Positions 1-6,790 of a stretch of 12,376 nucleotides of DNA are shown here, piece by piece; the stretch's first letter is position 1, and each line of letters starts with the position of its first letter. A program made the translations under genes and the position numbers. The stretch lies in assembly GCA_910584255.1 (NCBI GenBank), contig CAJTXV010000040.1:1-12376 (forward strand), read 5' to 3'. A model generated the notes under the pieces. That model ran no database searches. It was not told where the DNA came from and saw nothing but the letters and a program-made list of their open reading frames with translations. Origin of the DNA: an uncultured Bacilli bacterium (GTDB lineage Bacteria > Bacillota_I > Bacilli_A > RF39 > UBA660).

Positions 1-85
1 CTTTAAATTATCTTACTCCTATTCAATTTAAACAGTTATATTACAATAAAACAGAAACCCATATTATTGCGATTAATATTTAATC

Positions 86-1279
86 TTAATTTTCAGATAA
101 ACTATAAGTATCTCTAGCAATCATTAACTCTTCATCTGTTCCTAATACATAGACTGGAATTTTAGAATCCTCTTTTGTAATAATTCCTTCAATTCCCTTA
201 CGACAAATTGTAGTTTCATTCTTTGCATCATCTAATATAACACCAAGGGATGTTAATTTTTTCAAAACTTCTCCTCGGATAATTGGATCATTTTCTCCAC
301 CACCCGCAGTAAAGCAAATGGCATCTACTTTTCCATCTAATTTCACATAGTATTTAGCAATATAATCAACAATTTTATTCGTATACATATCGAATGCAAG
401 ACAAACTTTTTCTTCACCTCTTTCAAAGGCATCATCTAAGTCTCTTAAATCGCTCATCCCAGCAATTCCTTCTAAACCACTTTCCTTATTTAACAAACTA
501 TCCACTTTATCTAAATCAAATCCTGTTTTTTTCATCAAATAAGAAATCATTGTATAATCGATATCCCCACTACGAGTCCCCATCATAATACCTGCATTCG
601 GAGTAAATCCCATCGAAGTATCAATACATTTTCCTTCTTTAACAGCAGAAAGACTTGCACCATTTCCAATATGACAAATAATTAAATTTGGATTCTTTTT
701 ATTTAATAAATCCACCATTTTCTCACTAATAAACTTATGACTTAGACCATGAAATCCATATTTACGAATTCCATATTTTGAATACCAATCATAAGGAACT
801 GGATATAAGTAATCTACTTCCTTCATTGTCTGATGGAAAGCAGTATCAAAACATCCTACTTGTAAAGCAGTAGGGATTGCTTCCTTAAAAGCACGTACTC
901 CAATTAAATTCGCTGGATTATGAAGTGGTGCTAAATCTGAAAGAGTTTCAATCTCCTGAATAACTTTCTCTTCTAACACAACACTTTTTGAATATAGGCT
1001 TCCTCCATGCACAATTCTATGTCCAACTGCACCAATTTCACCTAAAGAATCAATTAATCCTGTAGAAATCAATTCTTTTAACAAAGCATCCACCGCTTCT
1101 TTATGATCCTTTAGTGGAAGTTCCTTCTTTACTTTTTCCTCTCCAATCGTAATACTATAATAACTTCCTTCTAGCCCAATCCGTTCAATGGCACCTTTCA
1201 TTAAAACGGTTTCTTCAGGCATTTCATATAAACGAAATTTTAAGGTAGAACTACCTGCATTTACTGATAAAACTTTCAT
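86..1279 (-). CDS. ackA: Acetate kinase
   Basis: Interconverts acetate plus ATP and acetyl phosphate plus ADP in the cytosol, the ATP-yielding last step of the phosphotransacetylase-acetate kinase pathway. The 397-residue length is normal for the family. Visible ASKHA-fold and active-site motifs are NAGSSTLK with Asn7, GHRIVHGG with Arg88, FDTAFH with Asp145, GFHGLSH with His177, GTRSGD with Arg236, the FTAGGGEN nucleotide-binding loop near 323-330, and TDEELMIARDT at the C-terminus with the conserved Glu. Small departures are DIDY where DIDP is usual and AGGGEN where AGIGEN is usual; neither removes a catalytic residue. The ATG is preceded by AAGGAGAG at good spacing and by its own promoter, so it is probably a single-gene transcript. 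In Bacillus subtilis ackA lies in the same general neighbourhood as sspA, thiI and rpsD. Identity is near certain. Confidence 0.97.
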   Translation of the reverse strand: MKVLSVNAGSSTLKFRLYEMPEETVLMKGAIERIGLEGSYYSITIGEEKVKKELPLKDHKEAVDALLKELISTGLIDSLGEIGAVGHRIVHGGSLYSKSVVLEEKVIQEIETLSDLAPLHNPANLIGVRAFKEAIPTALQVGCFDTAFHQTMKEVDYLYPVPYDWYSKYGIRKYGFHGLSHKFISEKMVDLLNKKNPNLIICHIGNGASLSAVKEGKCIDTSMGFTPNAGIMMGTRSGDIDYTMISYLMKKTGFDLDKVDSLLNKESGLEGIAGMSDLRDLDDAFERGEEKVCLAFDMYTNKIVDYIAKYYVKLDGKVDAICFTAGGGENDPIIRGEVLKKLTSLGVILDDAKNETTICRKGIEGIITKEDSKIPVYVLGTDEELMIARDTYSLSEN

Positions 1280-1303
1280 ATTATCTCTCCTTACATATTA
1301 ATT

Positions 1304-1332
1304 ATTATAAGAAATTAAAAATTAAAAATCAA
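1304..1332 (-). promoter_or_regulatory. Sigma-A promoter of ackA
   Basis: On the minus strand TTGATT (1332-1327) is separated by exactly 17 bases from TATAAT (1309-1304). It lies 25 bases upstream of the ackA ATG, with AAGGAG between. Perfect -10 and a 4-of-6 -35. Confidence 0.75.
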
Positions 1333-1340
1333 TAAATTTT

Positions 1341-1378
1341 CATCAAAAAGAAAACACAATTCTAACTAAAAATTGTGT
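1341..1378 (-). terminator. Intrinsic terminator of the 1401-3573 operon
   Basis: On the minus strand the 8-bp stem ACACAATT (1378-1371) / AATTGTGT (1361-1354) with a 9-base loop is followed by TTTTCTTTTT. It sits 23 bases after the stop of the 254-residue gene and before the ackA promoter, so it separates the two transcription units. Confidence 0.75.
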
Positions 1379-1400
1379 AGTTCTAATTACTCAATTCTAC

Positions 1401-2165
1401 CTATAATTTTTGTTTTACTTTTTCCTGACAATTCTGAAGTTTAAAATATGCATTGATTTTTTTCATAGCCAATACCTCATCATAAGTTCCGTTTTCATCT
1501 ACAGATTCTTGAATATATGAGTCAATTTTAGAGAAACTATCCTCACTAACCCCTACAAGTACTGCATTACACATCGTAGATAACTTCTGATAAGAAAATG
1601 GATCATTTTTTAAGGAAATAGCATAATCAATCAGCGCACTACATGTATCTATCGTAGGGCTTTTTAACTTTTCCCCTAAAAAGTATTCTATATAAGAAAG
1701 TAAAGATACATAGGGTGCCATCATTACACCAATCAATAATTTACTTTTACCATCCAAAGAGGATTTACATAATTTTTCTAGAACTTCTCTCCGATTTGGA
1801 GTACTCAAAGTCATAACTAAGTATTCCTCTACACTTCTAGGTAAAGACTCTAAATTATAAGAAAAGGCTCCTGAACCAAATACAGGTAAAACCAAATCTT
1901 GTTCTCCCTCTAAGATTTTAGATAATTCTATTAAAATTTTCTGTTCCAAAGAACTAGATACAATAGATACTTCTTTAGTACTTGGAAAAATATGTTTTAT
2001 TTCAAACTTCCATTGATTCAATTTATCTATATTCTTTTTCTTCAATTCACAAATGAATAAATCTACTTGATTTTTATGTAAAAAATAATCTTTTCTTGAA
2101 ACAGGCAAATGAAATAATTCTATAAAATCCATTCCCTCTTCTATCGTTTTTTCAATACTTTCCAT
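1401..2165 (-). CDS. Unrecognised 254-residue protein, last gene of the paired Cys-His-acid operon
   Basis: I do not recognise a family. The protein is soluble-looking, with no signal peptide or membrane helix. It is mostly predicted helical, with a central hydrophobic stretch around residues 145-165 (LLIGVMMAPYVSLLSYIEYF) that is too polar at its ends to call a transmembrane segment. The ATG is preceded by AGGAGGAG at about 10 bases, a strong Shine-Dalgarno. It starts 25 bases after the stop of the 239-residue gene and ends just before a clear terminator, so it is the third gene of a three-gene operon. The consistent partnership suggests it works with the two Cys-His-acid proteins upstream, but its role (substrate, adaptor or inhibitor) is unknown. 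No similarity to either neighbour was seen by eye. Confidence 0.8.
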   Translation of the reverse strand: MESIEKTIEEGMDFIELFHLPVSRKDYFLHKNQVDLFICELKKKNIDKLNQWKFEIKHIFPSTKEVSIVSSSLEQKILIELSKILEGEQDLVLPVFGSGAFSYNLESLPRSVEEYLVMTLSTPNRREVLEKLCKSSLDGKSKLLIGVMMAPYVSLLSYIEYFLGEKLKSPTIDTCSALIDYAISLKNDPFSYQKLSTMCNAVLVGVSEDSFSKIDSYIQESVDENGTYDEVLAMKKINAYFKLQNCQEKVKQKL

Positions 2166-2190
2166 GTCATCTACTCCTCCTAAATAAAAT

Positions 2191-2907
2191 CTACCATGAC
2201 ACCTTGAGTCCCATTCTTTTCATATTACTACACTCTTCCACACACAATCCATCATAATGAATTTCCTTCTTATATCGCTCTAATTCTTCTCTTAATGCAT
2301 CCATATGAAATGGTTGTCGAGCTTTAAGACATGCTTCATAAAAAGGAACATGAACAATAGATGCATATTTAGAAGTTTCAATATCTTCACTTAAAATATC
2401 TAAATACTCATAAGAATTTACAATTTCTTCTTTAGTTTTTACACGGTTTACTACTGGATGTTCCATTTGTTCATAAAGTTCTTTTTGATAAACGAGTCCG
2501 AAAGAAGGTTCATAGACCCATACACTACCATTATCCCGCACTCTCTCTATATAACAATGCTCCTTATGTTTTTTCTTCTCTTCTTCACTACATTCCCGAT
2601 ACTCGTCAATATAATCTGTTCTTAATCTAATTCCATCAATTGTTGCATATACCATTTGAAAATCATCATCTCCAAAACCAAAAGACATGAAAAGACTTCT
2701 ATCATAACAAAATCCATTACATATTCTTTCACACAGTAAAACAACTACCAAAGGCATTCCACCCCAATAGACATTTCTTACTCTTTCCATAAAATCATCA
2801 TCAATTTCAATTGGATAAATCAGTCCATTTTCGCATCCATAACGAAAGAGTTCCTGTTGTCTTTTTGCATAATCATTCCATTCATTAGTTTCTTTTTCTG
2901 TAGCCAT
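2191..2907 (-). CDS. Putative transglutaminase/papain-like Cys-His-Glu protein
   Basis: Unnamed protein whose middle carries, in the order usual for transglutaminase-like or papain-like folds, a cysteine (NGFCYDRS, near residue 67), a histidine (EHCYIER, near 117) and an acidic residue on a strand (SVWVYEPSFG, Glu near 133). The region after the acid, EPSFGLVYQKELYE, closely parallels DLALNVVCEKELYD in the gene immediately upstream, which suggests the two are diverged paralogs. There is no signal peptide or membrane segment, so action is probably cytosolic. Two ATGs are adjacent; the second (2907) is 5 bases from the AGGGGG Shine-Dalgarno and is preferred over the first (2910), which is only 2 bases away. 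The gap to the upstream gene is about 20 bases, indicating one operon. Catalytic activity is inference; the Glu instead of Asp could mean altered chemistry. Confidence 0.75.
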   Translation of the reverse strand: MATEKETNEWNDYAKRQQELFRYGCENGLIYPIEIDDDFMERVRNVYWGGMPLVVVLLCERICNGFCYDRSLFMSFGFGDDDFQMVYATIDGIRLRTDYIDEYRECSEEEKKKHKEHCYIERVRDNGSVWVYEPSFGLVYQKELYEQMEHPVVNRVKTKEEIVNSYEYLDILSEDIETSKYASIVHVPFYEACLKARQPFHMDALREELERYKKEIHYDGLCVEECSNMKRMGLKVSW

Positions 2908-2928
2908 CATATCCCCCTAAATTTATAT

Positions 2929-3573
2929 CTAAAACTCGCCCTCATAAAAGTGTGCAGATAAGCTTTTAATTTTTCCATGTTCAATTGTACCAATATATCC
3001 AATATTTCCATGAAACATAGAATCCATAATACAATTACTACCAAGAATCTCTACTTCGTCTTGATTTTCTAGTGACTCTCCACATAATCGATGTAAAAAA
3101 TTCATTGCACCTTTAGAGTACTCTCTTTTTGGTGGATTTAAAAGTTTTCTCATTAAATACTCCCTAGTTTTTAAAGAAGAAGAATACCCTTCAATACGAG
3201 GTATAAATAATGAATCATATAATTCCTTTTCACATACCACATTGAGAGCTAAATCTAAAACATATTTTTTATTTTGAAAGAGAAATAAAATCCATGCATG
3301 AGGAAATCTTTCATTTGGATATACCTCAATACTTCCCCGTTCTATGTAATCAGAATCCTTAAAAAATACAATTGCTGTATTACAAGATTCATGACACCAA
3401 CGCTCTAAATAATGATGTTTCATTAAATCTATAGGGTTTCCTTCATGGATATTATGAATATGAATATTTAAATTTTGAAGTAGTTCTGTTAAATAGGAAA
3501 AAACTTCTATATCCATATTACTTTCTTGTAAAGTGATAAATTTTCTATTTCCCATCACCACTAAATCCGTCAT
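2929..3573 (-). CDS. Putative transglutaminase-like Cys-His-Asp protein, first gene of operon
   Basis: A 214-residue protein with the best triad of the pair: a cysteine in WCHESCNTA (Cys60 or Cys64), FPHAWILF with His92, and KKYVLDLALN with Asp107. The HAW...VLD arrangement is typical of transglutaminase-like and related thiol enzymes (peptidases, amidases or acyl-transferases). From Asp107 on it matches the downstream neighbour residue by residue in type. No export signal or membrane helix is visible. The ATG at 3573 is chosen because it lies 7-8 bases after GGGGG in TTTAGGGGGAGC; the ATG at 3577 would be too close and is in another frame. It is the first gene of a three-gene operon. I could not find a convincing promoter in the AT-rich 3574-3691 stretch. 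The substrate is unknown. Confidence 0.75.
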   Translation of the reverse strand: MTDLVVMGNRKFITLQESNMDIEVFSYLTELLQNLNIHIHNIHEGNPIDLMKHHYLERWCHESCNTAIVFFKDSDYIERGSIEVYPNERFPHAWILFLFQNKKYVLDLALNVVCEKELYDSLFIPRIEGYSSSLKTREYLMRKLLNPPKREYSKGAMNFLHRLCGESLENQDEVEILGSNCIMDSMFHGNIGYIGTIEHGKIKSLSAHFYEGEF

Positions 3574-3691
3574 CCATGCTCCCCCTAAAGTGGTTTATAT
3601 TTTATCACAAAAACAAAAGAAAATCTATATTTTTTTGAAAATTACTTATAATAAAAAGCCATACAAAGTACGACTTTCTAAAACTAAAATG

Positions 3692-3801
3692 TCATAATAA
3701 AATGTATTGTATTTGCTTCTCTATATTTTGAGTAGTTAACTGAGGCATATAATAACCATCTATATCAAAGTGAGTTTTATCTTCCCCAGTAAGCAAATAA
3801 A
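3692..3801 (-). other. Out-of-frame natural C-terminus of the 656-residue gene
   Basis: Reading the minus strand in the -1 frame from about 3801 gives LLTGEDKTHFDID followed by GYYMPQLTTQNIEKQ and a TGA at 3692-3694. This looks like ordinary soluble protein, unlike the short basic tail of the annotated frame. The two frames are both open between about 3762 and 3818, so a single missing T near TTT (3801-3799) would explain it. Mutation, assembly error and recoding cannot be separated from this sequence alone. Confidence 0.65.
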
Positions 3802-5730
3802 CTGTTCTATTTGCTGTTTATCATATGTAGTAGAATCATAATCAAATGGAATTAAAATAGTTCCTTTTTTATTTTCAATGACACCTGTTACGTTTTTCTC
3901 TTTTTCTGAATCAAACACAGTAAGTATCATTCGATTGATGTTTGGTAATGGATGACAATCAACTACCACTCCATCAAACACTTGATTAAAATCTTTAATT
4001 TCAAAATTCCAATCACTACTCTGAACATAATATTGTTGCATACAATATGGTTGTTTAGAATCTCCCGTTTTTTTAGAAGTAACAATCGTATAAACTCTAC
4101 AGTAACTATCACGATTACAATCGATGGTGACTTGATCATAAGTTCCAAACATTGGATTTAATATTGTTTTCTTTTCTTCACTAATTCCTTCACGAGAAAC
4201 TAAGCTATGTGTACCATCAGAATGAGTAATATCAAAAGATTCTAAAGCATCATAATAAATGTAAGAATCAATATCCTTAGCCTCCAATACTTTATGCCAT
4301 GTCTCATCAAAAAGAACAGCACAATCATCAGCCAATAAATATTTAGTAAAACGCTCTTTAGGATGTTTTGTAATTTCTTTTACATTAGATAGAATCACTT
4401 GAGTAGAAGAATTAATGATATCAAAAGTAATTTGATTATCTTTAAGTTCAGTAAATCCTAAAACAATATCTTTTCCATATTGTCCTAGCTTTAGATAACT
4501 CTTTTCAGTTGTTCTAAATGTATTACTATATACACGGCCTTTACACACAAACTGAAACATGCCGTATATCTTTTCACCGTTCTCAGTTGTCATCTGATAT
4601 CCTTGATTAAATTTTTCTATTGCAGGATAAAAATCAGAATAAACAGGTTGCGTATGAAGTGTAGAATCAGAATATTGTTTACCAAACTTAACTACTACTT
4701 TCTGCGTATAAGCGGCTACAATAAATGTATCATCAGCACAATACTCTATATCCTCAGGACGGTCTAAGTAAAAAAGCAAAGCACGATTATAACCTCCCTT
4801 ACGATAAGAGTCATCATATGGACTATAATCTCTAGGTAAGTGAACTTCCAATAATCCCCATTTACCATCTACTTTCACTTTCAAATAATTAGAATTTGGA
4901 ATAAATTGATAATCTTCAAATCTTTCTTCAAATTGAAAAGGAATCATTAATGTTGGTCTTCCATAAACAACCGCACCTTTCGTATAAATATCCCATTGAT
5001 AAGTATAAGGAATTAGGTCAATACATTTCTTTCCATTTTCTATTGTTTCACATATAAAGTACTGATGTTCTGTATCCATACGAATAGAATTTTTACCAGA
5101 AATAAAATCTTGAAATGTATAAACAGAATGATATCCAGATTCCCTCTTATCATATTGTTTTACCATAACTCCATGTTTTTCTGTTCCAGAATTTTTTTTA
5201 GAGAAGCGCATTAGTTCAACTTTTCTTGAAAATTTATCATAACTAAAATGCCACTTGACTCCACGATCAACGAATACGCGCTCAGAGTCTGGCATTTTAG
5301 GATAAAAAGGTAAGTTAACTTCATCATAACAAAAACTTTCATAAATAGGATCTAGTGTACCAAGATTTGAATCATTCCATACTCCTTTTCCTGTTTTTGT
5401 TTTCATTTCATTATATAGATAAACCTTTTCCTGATCTACCACCATCTCATTGGCTTTTCCAAAAGGATACTCAATTTCTTTTCTGACTCCATCTTTATAC
5501 ATATAAATAATCCCATATTCGGAAGAAGCATTTTGAACTTTAAAATGCAAGCAATAAGAACTATTTCCACCAGAAATAAGCTCTACATTATAATAATCAT
5601 CTGGCTCTTTAATAATCGTATTTCCATCATAAAAAACTTCATCTAGTTTATTTTCGCGCCTTAAAATAAAAACACCGTTTCTTTCTAAAACTTCATCATC
5701 AATAATACCATTCTTGAATTTTCTATTCAT
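3760..5730 (-). CDS. Large unrecognised protein with WG-repeat-like segments; C-terminus frameshifted
   Basis: A 656-residue protein rich in aromatic residues, tyrosine, aspartate and predicted beta strands, without signal peptide or membrane helices. Two segments resemble WG (Trp-Gly) repeats: YLKVKVDGKWGLLEV near 282-296 and GVIENKKGTILIPFDYDS near 615-632. A beta-propeller or repeated beta-sheet binding protein is a reasonable guess, but no family is recognised. The ATG at 5730 is the first possible start because a TAG lies directly before it. No Shine-Dalgarno precedes this ATG; AGGGGG lies about 40 bases upstream. The last residues, GKIKLTLI, look unnatural, and a coding-like continuation lies in the -1 frame down to 3692, so the annotated end is probably produced by an indel. 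A promoter lies at 5791-5819. It is a single-gene unit. Confidence 0.75.
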   Translation of the reverse strand: MNRKFKNGIIDDEVLERNGVFILRRENKLDEVFYDGNTIIKEPDDYYNVELISGGNSSYCLHFKVQNASSEYGIIYMYKDGVRKEIEYPFGKANEMVVDQEKVYLYNEMKTKTGKGVWNDSNLGTLDPIYESFCYDEVNLPFYPKMPDSERVFVDRGVKWHFSYDKFSRKVELMRFSKKNSGTEKHGVMVKQYDKRESGYHSVYTFQDFISGKNSIRMDTEHQYFICETIENGKKCIDLIPYTYQWDIYTKGAVVYGRPTLMIPFQFEERFEDYQFIPNSNYLKVKVDGKWGLLEVHLPRDYSPYDDSYRKGGYNRALLFYLDRPEDIEYCADDTFIVAAYTQKVVVKFGKQYSDSTLHTQPVYSDFYPAIEKFNQGYQMTTENGEKIYGMFQFVCKGRVYSNTFRTTEKSYLKLGQYGKDIVLGFTELKDNQITFDIINSSTQVILSNVKEITKHPKERFTKYLLADDCAVLFDETWHKVLEAKDIDSYIYYDALESFDITHSDGTHSLVSREGISEEKKTILNPMFGTYDQVTIDCNRDSYCRVYTIVTSKKTGDSKQPYCMQQYYVQSSDWNFEIKDFNQVFDGVVVDCHPLPNINRMILTVFDSEKEKNVTGVIENKKGTILIPFDYDSTTYDKQQIEQFICLLGKIKLTLI

Positions 5731-5790
5731 CTACTTACATTTTACTCTATATTAATCTATACTAAATCCCCCTAACGATAATTGTTTTTT

Positions 5791-5819
5791 ATGATAATAA
5801 AAATTAAAGAAAAAGTCAA
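5791..5819 (-). promoter_or_regulatory. Sigma-A promoter of the 656-residue gene
   Basis: On the minus strand TTGACT (5819-5814) lies 17 bases from TATCAT (5796-5791). The predicted transcript has about 55 bases of leader before the ATG and contains TTAGGGGGA, which is too far from that ATG to serve it. Confidence 0.7.
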
Positions 5820-5833
5820 TTAAAATTATATTT

Positions 5834-5884
5834 TTAGCTTCCATGAATTAAAAATTTCAACATTAAAAAGCAAGTCATATTCAT
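5834..5884 (-). CDS. Possible 16-codon ORF or relic of a gene start after the kinase-like gene
   Basis: The kinase gene's TAG stop is embedded in a Shine-Dalgarno-like TAGGGGGATATG, followed by ATGAATATGAC and an open frame of 16 codons that ends in TAA at 5834. The arrangement is that of a translationally coupled downstream gene, but the product is tiny and unrecognised. The twelve bases AGGGGGATATGA are identical to those at the start of the 239-residue gene near 2907, so this may be the remnant of a deleted gene. Low confidence that it is a functional product. Confidence 0.25.
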   Translation of the reverse strand: MNMTCFLMLKFLIHGS

Positions 5885-5890
5885 ATCCCC

Positions 5891-6382
5891 CTATATTAAA
5901 TTCAAATCCAAAAGTAAATCTTCTAAAAATTGATCTTTTTCTAAAATCATAATTGGATAAGAATAATCTTCTTGTTTTCTACTCCAAGTATCAAAATAAT
6001 TCATAACATCTAAAATTAAATCTTTACTATTACCACGATTCTGATATCTTTTGAATAATAAATCTCGACTATCTAAGGAAGGTAAAACAAATAAAAAAGG
6101 AATATGATTTTCTAATAATAAATTTCTAATATCTTCGTTTGATGGAACCAAAACAAGATCATATTTATTGATTGCTTCTTTTAATGCATTTAAATAATTA
6201 TTAGGCCAATCTGGATTGGGGATTCGTTCTTTGACACATTTCATTTTTTCATAATCCTCTTTCTTAATATTTGAATAATCACAACGATAAGTGGAACTCC
6301 TTAAATCACATACATTCGAATATTTTTCTCCTACCGTTGTTTTCCCACATCCTGCAAATACACTAATCACTTTCACATCCAC
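5891..6382 (-). CDS. Small P-loop kinase-like protein
   Basis: About 163 residues with a Walker A motif (FAGCGKTT) near the N-terminus, preceded by a hydrophobic strand (VKVISV). It continues with DLRSSTYR, a PNPDWPNNYLNAL segment, a buried strand YDLVLVPS (Walker-B position) and an arginine-containing lid-like region, LFKRYQNRGN. This is the layout of small nucleoside-monophosphate-kinase-like P-loop proteins, which I associate with phage and accessory regions of Gram-positives; the substrate is not evident. No ATG start is in frame. Three GTGs compete: 6391 lies inside the Shine-Dalgarno, 6382 lies 5 bases after AGGTGA, and 6376 gives the natural-looking MKVISVFAGCGKTT but at 11 bases. The promoter lies immediately upstream, so the mRNA leader is very short. 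Kinase function is inference from the motif. Confidence 0.75.
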   Translation of the reverse strand: MDVKVISVFAGCGKTTVGEKYSNVCDLRSSTYRCDYSNIKKEDYEKMKCVKERIPNPDWPNNYLNALKEAINKYDLVLVPSNEDIRNLLLENHIPFLFVLPSLDSRDLLFKRYQNRGNSKDLILDVMNYFDTWSRKQEDYSYPIMILEKDQFLEDLLLDLNLI

Positions 6383-6400
6383 ACATATCACCTACTTACT

Positions 6401-6429
6401 AGTATAAGTTTTTTTTATAAAGCCTACAA
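6401..6429 (-). promoter_or_regulatory. Promoter of the P-loop kinase-like gene
   Basis: On the minus strand TTGTAG (6429-6424), a 17-base spacer and TATACT (6406-6401). Transcription would start near 6394, only a few bases before AGGTGA, which argues against the outermost GTG (6391) as start. Confidence 0.6.
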
Positions 6430-6439
6430 GAAAAAATTC

Positions 6440-6474
6440 CACACAAAAAGATAGGCATCAACTACCTATCTTTT
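6440..6474 (-). terminator. Intrinsic terminator of the SASP gene
   Basis: AAAAGATAGG (6446-6455) pairs perfectly with CCTATCTTTT (6465-6474) around a 9-base loop. On the minus strand it is followed by TTTTTGTG and lies 17 bases after the SASP stop codon. Confidence 0.75.
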
Positions 6475-6491
6475 AAGCTATCCTAAATTAA

Positions 6492-6704
6492 TTATTTGTT
6501 TTGGTAGCTTCCACTAATTTGATTCATTCCGTTTTGAACTAAACGTCTAGTGATTTCACCACCTACAGTTCCGTTAGCACGGCTAGTAGCATCTGGTCCT
6601 AAGTTAACACCGAATTCGTTAGCGATTTCATATTTCATCTTTTCGATTGCTTGTTTAGCACCAGGAACTCTCATTTTCATTGATGAGTTATTTGTGTTAT
6701 TCAT
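6492..6704 (-). CDS. Alpha/beta-type small acid-soluble spore protein (SASP)
   Basis: A 70-residue DNA-binding protein of dormant endospores that coats and protects spore DNA and is degraded at germination by the GPR protease. Diagnostic segments are YEIANEFGVNLGPDATSR, containing the GPR cleavage site between Glu30 and Phe31, and NGTVGGEITRRLV at 44-56. Length and layout match SspA-type proteins. The Shine-Dalgarno AGGAGGTGA is excellent. In Bacillus subtilis sspA also lies next to thiI, so the position is conserved. Expression is expected only in the forespore under sigma-G; a candidate promoter lies upstream and a strong terminator follows. The symbol is left blank because the exact ssp paralog cannot be assigned. 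Confidence 0.95.
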   Translation of the reverse strand: MNNTNNSSMKMRVPGAKQAIEKMKYEIANEFGVNLGPDATSRANGTVGGEITRRLVQNGMNQISGSYQNK

Positions 6705-6728
6705 TGATTCTCACCTCCTATACATTAC

Positions 6729-6758
6729 TAGGTTGTGAGAATTAAAAAATTTCATACA
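6729..6758 (-). promoter_or_regulatory. Candidate sigma-G-type promoter of the SASP gene
   Basis: On the minus strand TGTATG (6758-6753), 17 bases, CAACCTA (6735-6729). This compares with the sigma-G consensus TGAATA / CATACTA at 4 of 6 and 5 of 7 positions. No good sigma-A promoter is seen here, which suits a forespore gene. Tentative. Confidence 0.35.
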
Positions 6759-6780
6759 CAAAATTTACTGGAAATTTTTT
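6744..6780 (-). terminator. Weak A/T-rich hairpin after thiI
   Basis: AAAAAATTTC (6744-6753) is complementary to GAAATTTTTT (6771-6780) with a 17-base loop, 11 bases after the thiI stop. It is almost all A-T, so thermodynamically weak, and it overlaps the candidate SASP -35 element. Confidence 0.3.
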
Positions 6781-6790
6781 ACTTTTCTTT

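Noticed and set aside
1..85. Feature left of ackA
   Set aside because: Only AT-rich sequence; no convincing terminator hairpin. An AGGAG near position 15-20 on the minus strand could belong to a gene beyond the window, but no start codon is visible.
394..588. Open frame on the plus strand opposite ackA
   Set aside because: Antisense shadow of a certain gene; no ribosome binding site and low-complexity composition.
3655..3685. AAAGT/ACTTT mini-hairpin as terminator of the 656-residue gene
   Set aside because: Only 5 bp with a 3-base loop, and the T-run is 6 bases away; too weak to call.
3574..3691. Promoter for the three-gene operon
   Set aside because: Several TATAAA- or TATTAT-like -10 elements exist, but none has an acceptable -35 at 16-18 bases.
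3762..3801. Programmed -1 frameshifting (for example on GGGG near 3785) at the end of the 656-residue gene
   Set aside because: No X XXY YYZ heptamer in phase and no obvious downstream stimulator; a single-base indel is simpler.
3952..4161. Overlapping open frames on both strands inside the 656-residue gene
   Set aside because: Shadows of the longer frame, rich in Ile, Leu and Thr from AT-rich antisense reading, without start signals.
6550..6738. Open frame on the plus strand opposite the SASP gene
   Set aside because: Antisense to an unmistakable SASP with its own Shine-Dalgarno and terminator.
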